Shown here: piece by piece, positions 1-5,346 of the stretch
How positions within the stretch are numbered: the first letter of the stretch is position 1
Layout: every line of letters starts with the position of its first letter
NCBI GenBank assembly: GCA_018830365.1
Contig: JAHJSK010000023.1
Coordinates: forward strand, 1-11,396
DNA: 11,396 nt
DNA from: Patescibacteria group bacterium
Lineage (GTDB): Bacteria; Patescibacteriota; Minisyncoccia; Minisyncoccales; CG1-02-41-26
Direction of reading: 5' to 3'
Position numbers and translations under genes: made by a program
Notes under the pieces: generated by a model
Databases searched by the model: none
Seen by the model: only the letters and a program-made list of their open reading frames with translations
Told to the model about the DNA's origin: nothing

Positions 1-87
1 ATCAACAATTACAAACCACCATTCATTATTATGAATTATTTTTCTTATTTTCTTTCCTTTAAACAAAGCAATTTGAGTTGTTTCCAT
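1..87 (-). CDS. Bro-N / phage-antirepressor-like protein, N-terminal fragment
   Basis: Only the first 29 codons are inside the window; the reading frame runs off the left edge. The ATG at 87 lies five bases after the stop codon of the preceding gene. The visible protein starts METTQIALFKGKKIR and continues with an NNEWWFVIVD stretch. From memory, this opening resembles the N-terminus of Bro-N/DinD-like antirepressor proteins, which are common in CPR genomes and in phages, where the Bro-N domain binds DNA. With so little sequence the function is an inference. Placement at the end of a TA-rich accessory stretch fits a mobile or phage-derived gene. Confidence 0.55.
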   Translation of the reverse strand, partial: METTQIALFKGKKIRKIIHNNEWWFVIVD

Positions 88-92
88 ATTTT

Positions 93-763
93 TTACTTTT
101 TTGATTCATAGACTTCACCTAATTTAGCTCCAATCAATCGCAATCTTAAAAATTCAGTATTAGTCATTCCTTGTTTTTTGGCATAAGCAGAAATCTGATC
201 ATCCCAGACCATTTTTTCTATTTCTTCAAAAATCTCTTTATTTTCTCCTTCTCCAAATACCCATATTTTTTTAATTTGATAACGCTCTAACATTTCTTGA
301 AAATTTTTTAAAAGACCTGTGGTCAATAACGGAGCAAACGATTCGTACCATCGTGAATCCAACAAAAGATTTATCTCTTTTTTTTCGTCTAACTGCAACA
401 AACAAGACGTTTTTTCTTCAATTTCTTCTTTTATCTCTTTTTCTATTTCTCGTCTAATATCAAAATGAATATATCCTGGTTTCATGTCTTTCGGATCTCC
501 AAGACCTATTTCAAAAGGCATTTCCCATTGCCTTAAACCAGGTATTTTTAAATTTTTACTTTCAATTTGGTAAATAATCGCGTCAGCTTTTTTGATTATT
601 GTTATATTGCCTTCTTTTTTCGGTTCTTTATATTCTTCTATTGAATCTAATTTTGCATTGAAAATTTCTAAAGCTTTTTTACTTAATTCTTCTGACTCTC
701 TCTCTCTCTCTCTGAAATTTCAGGTTTTTCTTTTTCAAAAAATTTTTTGTTTATTTCTGTCAT
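93..763 (-). CDS. Unrecognised accessory protein, reading frame broken at an (AG)9 tract
   Basis: I do not recognise this family. The ATG at 763 lies four bases after the AbiEii stop and opens a frame reading MTEINKKFFEKEKPEISERERE, interrupted below position 714 by nine AG units (696-713 on the plus strand). As written, the frame hits a stop a few codons after the repeat. Removing one AG unit joins it to a second frame that is open without stops to the TAA at 93, giving about 222 residues. The longest uninterrupted piece otherwise starts at an ATG at 521 (142 residues). The downstream part is charged, with an acidic/lysine-rich helix-like segment and an IKKIWVFGEGENKEIFEEIEK stretch near the C-terminus. 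The first 50 nt are almost identical to those of the gene at 1840-2537. It could be a phase-variable gene, a recent pseudogene or a sequencing error. Confidence 0.6.
696..713 (-). repeat. (AG)9 dinucleotide tract inside a coding region
   Basis: There are nine uninterrupted AG units when read on the minus strand. The upstream frame stops soon after the repeat with nine units. Eight (or eleven) units would fuse the start at 763 to the long frame ending at 93. Tracts of this kind change length by strand slippage, so this one can act as an on/off switch. The encoded residues are alternating Glu-Arg. Confidence 0.9.
714..763 (-). repeat. Shared 50-nt gene start, copy 1
   Basis: From the ATG to the AG tract, this stretch matches 2488-2537 at 49 of 50 positions; the single change makes codon 2 Thr here and Ser there. 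Past the AG tract the two genes show no similarity. Both copies sit directly downstream of a toxin gene and face the same way, so they form a direct repeat. Confidence 0.9.
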
Positions 764-767
764 AGAT

Positions 768-1433
768 TTATTTAAATATTTTTTTCTTTAATTTTTTAGC
801 TTCATTAAGAAAAAAATTCTGCCATTCCTCATCTTTTATTCTTTTAATCATACGGGGGTAATCTTTTACCTCCACGGCCTCAACAAGCTGACTACCTAAT
901 TGAATGGAATCAATATGCCAATCAAATTTTATTTTAGCGTCAATTAAAAGTTTTTCGAAACTGTATCCTTTTTCTTTAATGATAAAATAGATATCTATAA
1001 AATCACGGACACGGGCTTTCATTGAAATAGTATGGACCTTATTTACAGCAATATCATAAAGACTATCCACCACAATATTTTTATATTTAATTCCTTTTTC
1101 AATTCTCGGAAATGGATAATAATTAAAATCAACTTTTAGGAAATTTTTTTTATCAAAAAAGAGATAAAAGCTATGCAGTCCTAAAAATTTTTTATAGTCA
1201 ATCTTTATTAAATTTAATTTCTTTTTAGCTTTACCGATAAATCTTTCTATGCTGGGTAAATGTATTTCCTGTTCGCTAAAAAAATCTAAACCTTCGGAAA
1301 GCCGATGCTTTAAATAAAATTCAGATAAAGCGGTTCCGCCAGTAAAATAAAACTTTCGCGCAAGATAATCTTCCTCTGAAACTAAATCTAAAATTTTCTT
1401 TTGTTCTAATGTAATAATTTTTTCTTTGGCCAT
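768..1433 (-). CDS. AbiEii/AbiGii-type nucleotidyltransferase toxin
   Basis: This 221-residue protein belongs to the AbiEii nucleotidyltransferase family, toxins of type IV-like TA or abortive-infection systems that transfer nucleotides to RNA targets. Visible motifs are FTGGTALSEFYLKHR (residues 30-44), the strand after it (SEGLDFFS, 46-53), VDFNYYPF (101-108), and the C-terminal RVRDFIDIYFI helix (141-151), all in family order and spacing. The position that is normally the first aspartate of the catalytic D-x-D pair is Gly48 (GGT codon); Asp50 and Asp102 are kept. Activity is therefore doubtful unless the neighbouring Glu47 substitutes. The start overlaps the end of the upstream small partner gene by 28 bases, the usual paired arrangement. 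The ATG at 1433 is supported by this overlap. Confidence 0.85.
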   Translation of the reverse strand: MAKEKIITLEQKKILDLVSEEDYLARKFYFTGGTALSEFYLKHRLSEGLDFFSEQEIHLPSIERFIGKAKKKLNLIKIDYKKFLGLHSFYLFFDKKNFLKVDFNYYPFPRIEKGIKYKNIVVDSLYDIAVNKVHTISMKARVRDFIDIYFIIKEKGYSFEKLLIDAKIKFDWHIDSIQLGSQLVEAVEVKDYPRMIKRIKDEEWQNFFLNEAKKLKKKIFK

Positions 1434-1621
1434 AACAAAAACTCCAAAAATTTTTTAGCATCAGGATCCAAATATAATTTTTCCCAATATTTTCTTAACA
1501 ATCTTTCATTAATCTTCTCTCCGGCCAATCCCCAATTTATCATCTGTTCTAATTTCCAGATTTTATAATTTTCTGGATCTTCTTTTTTAAATTTTTTTTC
1601 ATCAATAGACCAATTATACAT
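1406..1621 (-). CDS. Small partner (probable antitoxin) of the AbiEii-like toxin
   Basis: This is a 71-residue charged protein beginning MYNWSIDEKKFKKEDPE with a WKLEQMINWGLAGEKINERL segment around residues 22-41 and a LRKYWEKLYLDPDAKKFLEFL segment after it. From memory, small proteins of this kind (aromatic-rich start, helix, then a short C-terminal segment) regularly precede AbiEii-type genes in CPR genomes. The coding region overlaps the toxin by 28 bases, so translation is probably coupled. The role as antitoxin is inferred from size and position; no DNA-binding domain is obvious. The start ATG at 1621 is preceded by AAATTT, as are several other starts in the window. Confidence 0.7.
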   Translation of the reverse strand: MYNWSIDEKKFKKEDPENYKIWKLEQMINWGLAGEKINERLLRKYWEKLYLDPDAKKFLEFLLWPKKKLLH

Positions 1622-1703
1622 AAATTTATTTCAAAAGTACTCTTCTTCTTTCTCCAACGCTCTATAAATATTCACGAATAAACTCATATAAAAATAACGC
1701 TCC
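1622..1703. other. Short spacer between rplQ remnant and the AbiE pair
   Basis: There is no recognisable gene here. An 18-codon frame on the minus strand (ATG at 1687, TGA at 1631) contains an ALEKEEEYF stretch, and an adjacent frame reads YEFIREYL, so the spacer might be the decayed end of a lost gene. It is too short to support any call. Confidence 0.3.
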
Positions 1704-1820
1704 TTATTTCACTAATTCAATTATTGCCATTTTTGCTCCATCTGATCTTCTTGGTCCTAATTTTAAAACCCGGGTGTACCCTCCCTGTCTTTCTTTGCAA
1801 TCCAAAGCAATTTTTTCCAT
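1704..1820 (-). pseudogene. Second copy of the 3' end of rplQ (bL17 C-terminus)
   Basis: Reading minus, an ATG at 1820 opens 38 codons that end with TAA at 1704. The product is identical in protein sequence to the last 38 residues of the bL17 encoded at 3131-3481, including GGYTRVLKLGPRRSDGAK. The two DNA copies differ at nine positions (eight codons and the stop, TAA versus TGA), all third-position or silent. Similarity fades within about ten bases upstream of the ATG, just past the stop of the gene at 1840. The N-terminal two thirds of bL17 are absent. It is best read as the outer half of a direct duplication of the rplQ end flanking an insertion. Translation of the fragment cannot be excluded. 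Confidence 0.92.
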
Positions 1821-1839
1821 AAATTTTTAAAATGAAAAA

Positions 1840-2537
1840 TTATTTTAATCCAAATTCTTTTTTTTCTTCTTCCTCTTCTTTGCGCCATTTTTCTAAATCT
1901 TCTTCTTTATAACCTATTCTCAATGACAGCCAAAGTTCTTTTAATTTTTCTTCGTCTTTTTCAACCTCTAAAATTTCTTTCTCTTCTTCTTCCGAAAGAT
2001 TGCCGAACTTTTCGCGAATAGGCAATCCTATTTTTTTCCATTCCTCAATAATTTTTTTTGCTAAAAGATAACTTGCGTAACGGACGTCTTTGTCGTCACC
2101 TATATCATTTGTGTCAACAACAAATAATATTTTTCTTTTTTGCTGATTAAGTTCTTGGCTTTTTGGATCAAATTTTAGTCTTAGTTTGGCCTCTGGATTT
2201 CCGTAACCTCCAACTTCCTCTGTTTTAAAACCAAATCTTCTTTCAAAACTTTGATAATTCAATAAATCACTTTTTACACTTCCAATACTCGCATCAGGAT
2301 CAAAATAATCTCTTAAAAATTTTTCTGGATCTTTTTGATAAAGTTTCCATAATCCAATGCGCCATCTTTGCGCCAAATTTAACATTGTATTTCCTTGTTG
2401 ATACCAAATTATTATTGCTTTTAAAATATCTTCATTTGTTAAATTCTCTAATGTAATTTCTTTTTCCTCTAAACTCTCTCTCTCTCTGAAATTTCAGGTT
2501 TTTCTTTTTCAAAAAATTTTTTGTTTATTTCTGACAT
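1840..2537 (-). CDS. Unrecognised accessory protein, reading frame broken at an (AG)7 tract
   Basis: I do not recognise this family. The ATG at 2537 lies inside the 3' end of the RelE gene (13-base overlap) and starts MSEINKKFFEKEKPEISERER, then stops just after seven AG units. Dropping one AG unit connects it to a frame open to the TAA at 1840, for about 231 residues. Without this, the longest frame starts at an ATG at 2385 (181 residues). The body contains AQRWRIGLWKLYQKDPEKFL, a central RKILFVVDTNDIGDDKDVRYA segment and a Glu/Lys-rich C-terminus. It shares its first 50 nt with the gene at 93-763 but nothing downstream. Both genes are off by exactly one repeat unit, which speaks against random decay, though assembly error remains possible. 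Confidence 0.6.
2474..2487 (-). repeat. (AG)7 dinucleotide tract inside a coding region
   Basis: There are seven AG units on the minus strand. With seven, the frame from 2537 ends at a TAG right after the tract; with six or nine units it would continue to 1840. The position relative to the start codon is the same as that of the (AG)9 tract at 696-713. Confidence 0.9.
2488..2537 (-). repeat. Shared 50-nt gene start, copy 2
   Basis: This is the partner of 714-763, with 49 of 50 positions identical, in direct orientation 1.77 kb away. It overlaps the end of the relE-like gene by 13 bases, so the toxin C-terminus is partly encoded by the shared block. Confidence 0.9.
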
Positions 2538-2797
2538 AAATTTTTATAAACCTCTTTTCTGTGTTTAGCTCTGACTATAATAATTTCTTGATTTTTGTGA
2601 TTTATCTCATAAATTATTCGAAAATCACCAACCCGAATTCTATAAAAATTTTCTATTCCTATTAATTTTTTAACTCCTTTGGGAAAAGGGTCTTTAGTTA
2701 AACTTGCAAGAACTTTATCTGTTTGTTTAAAAACAGATAATGGAAGTTTATCAAATTGCTTTTTAACTCGCTTGCCAGCAAATCTAATTTTATACAT
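2525..2797 (-). CDS. RelE/ParE-family toxin
   Basis: This 90-residue protein has the RelE fold signature: an N-terminal helix pair (KRVKKQFDKLP, residues 9-19), then FYRIRVGDFRIIYEI (51-65) and IIIVRAKHRKEVYKNL (72-87). Family members either cut mRNA on the ribosome (RelE) or poison gyrase (ParE). The basic residues Arg60, His79 and Arg80 favour the mRNA-interferase type, but this is inference. The gene follows its antitoxin by six bases. Its last codons overlap the start of the next gene by 13 bases. The ATG at 2797 is the only start that keeps the full N-terminal helix. Confidence 0.88.
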   Translation of the reverse strand: MYKIRFAGKRVKKQFDKLPLSVFKQTDKVLASLTKDPFPKGVKKLIGIENFYRIRVGDFRIIYEINHKNQEIIIVRAKHRKEVYKNLCQK

Positions 2798-2803
2798 AAA
2801 AAA

Positions 2804-3085
2804 TTAAACTCTCTTTTGAAATCGTTTTTTTCTATACTCTAAATAATCTATTCCTTTTGTTTTTTCATATTCCGCTAAATCTTCTTTTATTTCCTTTTGA
2901 ATTTTTGGATTAGACATAAATAGCATATCCTCGTAGTCATCGAGATTCATTACAACGGCATTGTAGTCAGGCAAAACAAACCGCTCTTTTGAAATTTTTA
3001 CCAAATCTAAAATATGAGCGATTTTAGAAAAAACGCTTTTTAAATTAGAACCGTTATTTAATTGAATTGTTTTTACCGCAGACAT
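2804..3085 (-). CDS. Phd/YefM-like antitoxin
   Basis: This 93-residue protein starts MSAVKTIQLNNGSNLKSVFSK and has a central RFVLPDYNAVVMNLDDYEDML (residues 36-56), typical of Phd/YefM antitoxins, where the N-terminal part binds operator DNA and a flexible charged C-terminus wraps the toxin. The tail here (EYEKTKGIDYLEYRKKRFQKRV) is charged as expected. It sits just upstream of the RelE toxin, so the two form a type II TA operon. An inverted repeat at 3095-3117, ten bases before the ATG, is a candidate autoregulatory site. The start is 45 bases downstream of the rplQ stop, so read-through from the ribosomal operon is also possible. Confidence 0.83.
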   Translation of the reverse strand: MSAVKTIQLNNGSNLKSVFSKIAHILDLVKISKERFVLPDYNAVVMNLDDYEDMLFMSNPKIQKEIKEDLAEYEKTKGIDYLEYRKKRFQKRV

Positions 3086-3094
3086 ATTTTATAT

Positions 3095-3117
3095 TTATTG
3101 AAATCGGACTTCAATAA
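3095..3117. promoter_or_regulatory. Candidate operator of the Phd-RelE operon
   Basis: This is an inverted repeat, TTATTGAA and TTCAATAA, with seven bases between, sitting between the rplQ stop and the antitoxin start. Antitoxins of the Phd/YefM type usually repress their own promoter by binding such palindromes. It could also be a small hairpin in the rplQ read-through transcript; no T-run follows. Confidence 0.4.
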
Positions 3118-3130
3118 TGATTAACGTCTT

Positions 3131-3256
3131 TCATTTCACTAATTCAATTATTGCCATTTTCGCTCCATCTGATCTTCTTGGCCCTAACTTCAAAACACGC
3201 GTGTATCCTCCCTGTCTCTCTTTGCAATCCAAAGCAATTTTTTCCATCAATTTTTT
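3131..3256 (-). repeat. Direct repeat of the rplQ 3' end, inner copy
   Basis: This is the part of rplQ that pairs with 1704-1829. Identity is about 92% over the 117 coding bases, with every difference silent; similarity tails off within roughly ten more bases. The repeat encloses the Phd-RelE operon and the gene at 1840-2537. Confidence 0.9.
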
Positions 3257-3481
3257 AACAATGGTTTTGGAAAAAAAACGCAAAAGATGTCTTCTGGAAG
3301 CCAAATCTCCCTTTTTTGCTCGCGTAATAAATTTTTCCACAAAACTTCTCATTTCTTTTGCTTTGGCTTCTGTTGTTTTAATTTTTTCTTTCAAAAAAAA
3401 CGCGGAGCTTAAACTTTTAATAAGCGCTTTTCTTTGATCGCTGGGTATAGAAAATTCTCTTCCTTTTTTTCGCTTTCTCAT
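3131..3481 (-). CDS. rplQ: 50S ribosomal protein L17 (bL17)
   Basis: This 116-residue bL17, full length for the family, lines the exit-tunnel side of the large subunit. The sequence shows SDQRKALIKSL near residue 15, IKTTEAKAKEMRSFVEKFIT (34-53) and the C-terminal GGYTRVLKLGPRRSDGAK block. It is the last gene of the ribosomal cluster and follows rpoA, as in most bacteria. In many genomes rplM-rpsI would come next; here a TA module follows instead. The stop is TGA, which supports the standard code. The last 38 codons are repeated at 1704-1820. The ATG at 3481 lacks a Shine-Dalgarno sequence and is preceded by AATTT. Confidence 0.97.
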   Translation of the reverse strand: MRKRKKGREFSIPSDQRKALIKSLSSAFFLKEKIKTTEAKAKEMRSFVEKFITRAKKGDLASRRHLLRFFSKTIVKKLMEKIALDCKERQGGYTRVLKLGPRRSDGAKMAIIELVK

Positions 3482-3528
3482 AAATTAATGTTGGTAAATT
3501 CTTTAAATTATGAAATACAAGATTTTTA

Positions 3529-3545
3529 AGAGACCCGACCTCTCT
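3529..3545. repeat. Small hairpin in the rpoA-rplQ spacer
   Basis: The arms are AGAGA and TCTCT around a seven-base loop, CCCGACC. There is no T-run on either side, so it is not a convincing terminator; it may be an RNA processing site or chance. Confidence 0.35.
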
Positions 3546-3555
3546 AAAACTATTA

Positions 3556-3590
3556 GTCAATTGTCAATTGTCAAATGTCAATTGTCAAAT
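3556..3590 (-). repeat. Heptamer tandem repeat, five units (rpoA-rplQ spacer)
   Basis: There are five units of seven bases, TTGACAA/TTGACAT in rotation when read on the minus strand. It is the same family as the 13-unit array at 5256-5346 but in the opposite orientation. It begins eight bases beyond the rpoA stop. Confidence 0.85.
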
Positions 3591-3598
3591 GTTTTTTA

Positions 3599-4387
3599 TT
3601 ATGATTTTTCCTTTTTCGGCTTTTTTCCCTCTTTCACGGCCTCCTTATTTTTTTCTTTCTTTTCTTTTTTCTCTTTCTTTTCTTTTTTTTGCTCTTTTTT
3701 CTCTTCTTGCTCAAGTTTAGAAAAAATCAAAAAGTGTTGCAACAAAATATCCGTGGATTTCAGAAAGGCCTGTTCTGGCGAAATGGTGCCATCTGTTTCA
3801 ATTTTCAAGTCCAATTTTTCAAAATCTGTTTTTTTGCCCACAATTACATTTTCTATTTCAAAACTAACTTTTTTTACGGAATTAAAAATAGCATCCAAAA
3901 AAATAACTCCTGGCTCTGGTTTTTTCTCTTCCCTTTCTTCTGTCATAAGATAACCAATGCCTTTTTCCACCTTCGCTTCAATTTTAAACTCTGCTTTTTT
4001 GTCAGTTAAAGTAGCAATATGAAGTTCGGGATTAGTTATTTCAATTTGGGGATTTAGTTTAAAATCCTTAGCCAAAACTTCTTTTTCTCCTTTCACATTT
4101 AAAAATATAGTTTGAGAACCTTCTGACCAACTTTTAAATCTTATTTTTTTTAAGTTAATCAAAATTATGAGGATATCTTCTAAAACACCGGGCAAAGTAG
4201 AAAATTCATGATTAACTCCTTCTATTCTAACTTCCGTGATAGCGGCTCCCTCCAAAGAAGAAAGCAAAACCCGGCGAAAACTATTTCCCAAAGTCATTCC
4301 AAAGCCAGAGCAAAGAGGACTAATTTCAAAAACAGCTTCATGACCTTTTTTATTGGTAATTTTTGGTAAATTTGGTAAAGAAATCAT
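3599..4387 (-). CDS. rpoA: RNA polymerase alpha subunit lacking the C-terminal domain
   Basis: This 262-residue alpha subunit dimerises to nucleate assembly of beta and beta-prime. The N-terminal domain is complete: SGFGMTLGNSFRRVLLSSL (residues 27-45), the GVNHEFSTLPGVLEDI segment (57-72), the insert domain, and the closing helix STDILLQHFLIFSKL (211-225). The family is usually about 310-330 residues with a helix-hairpin-helix C-terminal domain that binds UP elements and activators. Here, residues 226-262 are a Lys/Glu-only style tail instead, and the spacer downstream encodes no remnant of the domain. The tail DNA is an unbroken homopurine stretch, so loss by slippage is plausible. The gene stands in its normal place between rpsD and rplQ. 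Confidence 0.96.
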   Translation of the reverse strand: MISLPNLPKITNKKGHEAVFEISPLCSGFGMTLGNSFRRVLLSSLEGAAITEVRIEGVNHEFSTLPGVLEDILIILINLKKIRFKSWSEGSQTIFLNVKGEKEVLAKDFKLNPQIEITNPELHIATLTDKKAEFKIEAKVEKGIGYLMTEEREEKKPEPGVIFLDAIFNSVKKVSFEIENVIVGKKTDFEKLDLKIETDGTISPEQAFLKSTDILLQHFLIFSKLEQEEKKEQKKEKKEKKEKKEKNKEAVKEGKKPKKEKS

Positions 4388-4458
4388 ATGTTTGTTGGTG
4401 AATTAAAAAATTTCGGCTTTACCCCCTACATTTAAACGTCAACGGCGCTTATGTGTTG
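4388..4458. other. rpsD-rpoA spacer, part next to rpoA
   Basis: This holds no gene. A weak, decayed match to the neighbouring 36-bp repeat (CTTTACCCCCTACATTT) lies near 4415-4431. Nothing else is recognisable. Confidence 0.4.
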
Positions 4459-4612
4459 GGGTTTACCCCTCACCTTTTTTCCTTCGGGAAAAAAGGGTTT
4501 ACCCCTCACCTTTTTTCCTTCGGGAAAAAAGGGTTTACCCCTCACCTTTTTTCCAAATGGAAAAAAGGGTTTACCCCTCACCTTTTTTCCAAATGGAAAA
4601 AAGGTGAGGGGT
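4459..4612. repeat. Array of four 36-bp hairpin units, closed by a full palindrome
   Basis: The array has four units of exactly 36 bp, starting at 4459, 4495, 4531 and 4567. Each holds GGGTTTACCCCTCACC followed by a 10-bp stem CCTTTTTTCC/GGAAAAAAGG around a four-base loop. The loop is TTCG in units 1-2 and AAAT in units 3-4. Only the last unit keeps the outer right arm GGTGAGGGGT, giving an 18-bp stem (4573-4590 with 4595-4612) that ends at the rpsD stop codon. Similar hairpins stand at 6941-6974 and 7524-7563. It lies between rpsD and rpoA in their shared transcript, where it could pause, process or terminate transcription. No T-run follows in the direction of transcription. Confidence 0.95.
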
Positions 4613-5248
4613 TTACTTAGAATAAAATTCAAAAACTGAAGAAATCTCGGCAGGAATGCCAGCGCTTTCAAAAGAAGGTTCAGCAATAATTTCTCCGCAA
4701 AACATTTCTTTGTCTAATTTTAACCAAGACGGACATTCTTTCTTTTTAAGAGTGGAAACAATTTCCTTAAAAATCGGTTTTTCTTTTTTTCGCTCTTTAA
4801 GGGAAATTAAATCATTTTTCTTAATTTGCCGCGAAGAAATATTTACTGGTCTTTTGTTTATTAAAAAATAACCATGGCTGATAAGTTGCCGACTTTGAGC
4901 CCTTGAAGAAGCAAACCCCAGCCTAAAAATTATATTATCTAATCTTTTTTCCAATTTTTTAACTAATTCCAGCGCCGCATCTTCAACCTTGCCTCTTCTT
5001 TTCAAGACTGCTTTAACATAACTTTTAAATTGCTTTTCTGAAATTCCATAAAATTCTTTCATTTTTTGTTTTTCCATTAATTCTTTTTTATAATCAGAAA
5101 TCCCTCCCCTCCTCTTTTTGCTTTTCATTCCGGGAGCATAAGGCTTTTTAATCATTGAACATTTTGGCGAAACGCATTTTTCTCCTTTTAAAAAAAGTTT
5201 TTGGCTCACTCTTCTGCAGACAGTGCAAAGATTTTTCTTTTTTGACAT
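4613..5248 (-). CDS. rpsD: 30S ribosomal protein S4 (uS4), zinc-binding form
   Basis: This 211-residue uS4 is a primary 16S rRNA binder and assembly initiator. Four cysteines (Cys8, Cys11, Cys25, Cys30; C-x2-C and C-x4-C) mark the zinc-containing form. The S4 RNA-binding domain is clear in RLDNIIFRLGFASSRAQSRQ and the following GYFLINKRPVNISS. The ATG at 5248 gives the normal N-terminus MSKKKNLCTVCRR. The frame stays open upstream through the heptamer array, but that extension has no family support. In many bacteria S4 represses its own operon by binding the rpsM leader; no such structure can be claimed here because that leader is filled with repeats. The stop codon forms the edge of the 36-bp hairpin array. 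Confidence 0.97.
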   Translation of the reverse strand: MSKKKNLCTVCRRVSQKLFLKGEKCVSPKCSMIKKPYAPGMKSKKRRGGISDYKKELMEKQKMKEFYGISEKQFKSYVKAVLKRRGKVEDAALELVKKLEKRLDNIIFRLGFASSRAQSRQLISHGYFLINKRPVNISSRQIKKNDLISLKERKKEKPIFKEIVSTLKKKECPSWLKLDKEMFCGEIIAEPSFESAGIPAEISSVFEFYSK

Positions 5249-5255
5249 ATAATAT

Positions 5256-5346
5256 TTAACAATTAACAATTGACAATTGACAATTGACAATTGACCTTTG
5301 ACAATTGACCTTTGACAATTGACAATTGACCTTTGACAATTGACAC
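5256..5346 (+). repeat. Heptamer tandem repeat, thirteen units (rpsK-rpsD spacer)
   Basis: There are thirteen consecutive seven-base units on the plus strand: two TTAACAA, then TTGACAA interspersed with three TTGACCT, ending in TTGACAC exactly at the rpsK stop codon. It fills the spacer between rpsK and rpsD apart from seven bases. The TTGACA strings lie on the plus strand, opposite to transcription, so they do not serve as -35 boxes for rpsD. Confidence 0.95.

Noticed and set aside
1631..1687. 18-codon reading frame between the rplQ remnant and the AbiE pair
   Set aside because: It is too short and not recognised; at best the decayed end of a lost gene.
3085..3116. Promoter TTGAAG-17-TAAAAT for the Phd antitoxin
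   Set aside because: The -10 would touch the ATG, giving a leaderless or truncated transcript; the inverted repeat interpretation is simpler.
3117..3437. Plus-strand frame of 106 codons opposite rplQ
   Set aside because: It is the antisense shadow of rplQ, whose protein is conserved over its full length.
3510..4009. Plus-strand frames opposite rpoA rich in Phe and Ser
   Set aside because: They arise from the antisense of the Lys/Glu-coding purine run and of the alpha N-terminal domain.
4459..4602. CRISPR array, because of 36-bp repeat length
   Set aside because: Units abut each other with no spacers, each is a palindrome, and no cas genes are present.
4432..4686. Repeat-containing reading frames across the hairpin array (84 codons minus, 62 codons plus, with FFPEGKKVRGKP-type repeats)
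   Set aside because: A 36-bp unit is a multiple of three without stops, so frames stay open on both strands by construction. The minus frame overlaps rpsD out of frame and no start signal or family supports it.
5256..5346. Multiple -35 boxes (TTGACA) forming a promoter array
   Set aside because: The TTGACA strings are on the plus strand, opposite to all genes, and no suitable -10 boxes lie to the right.
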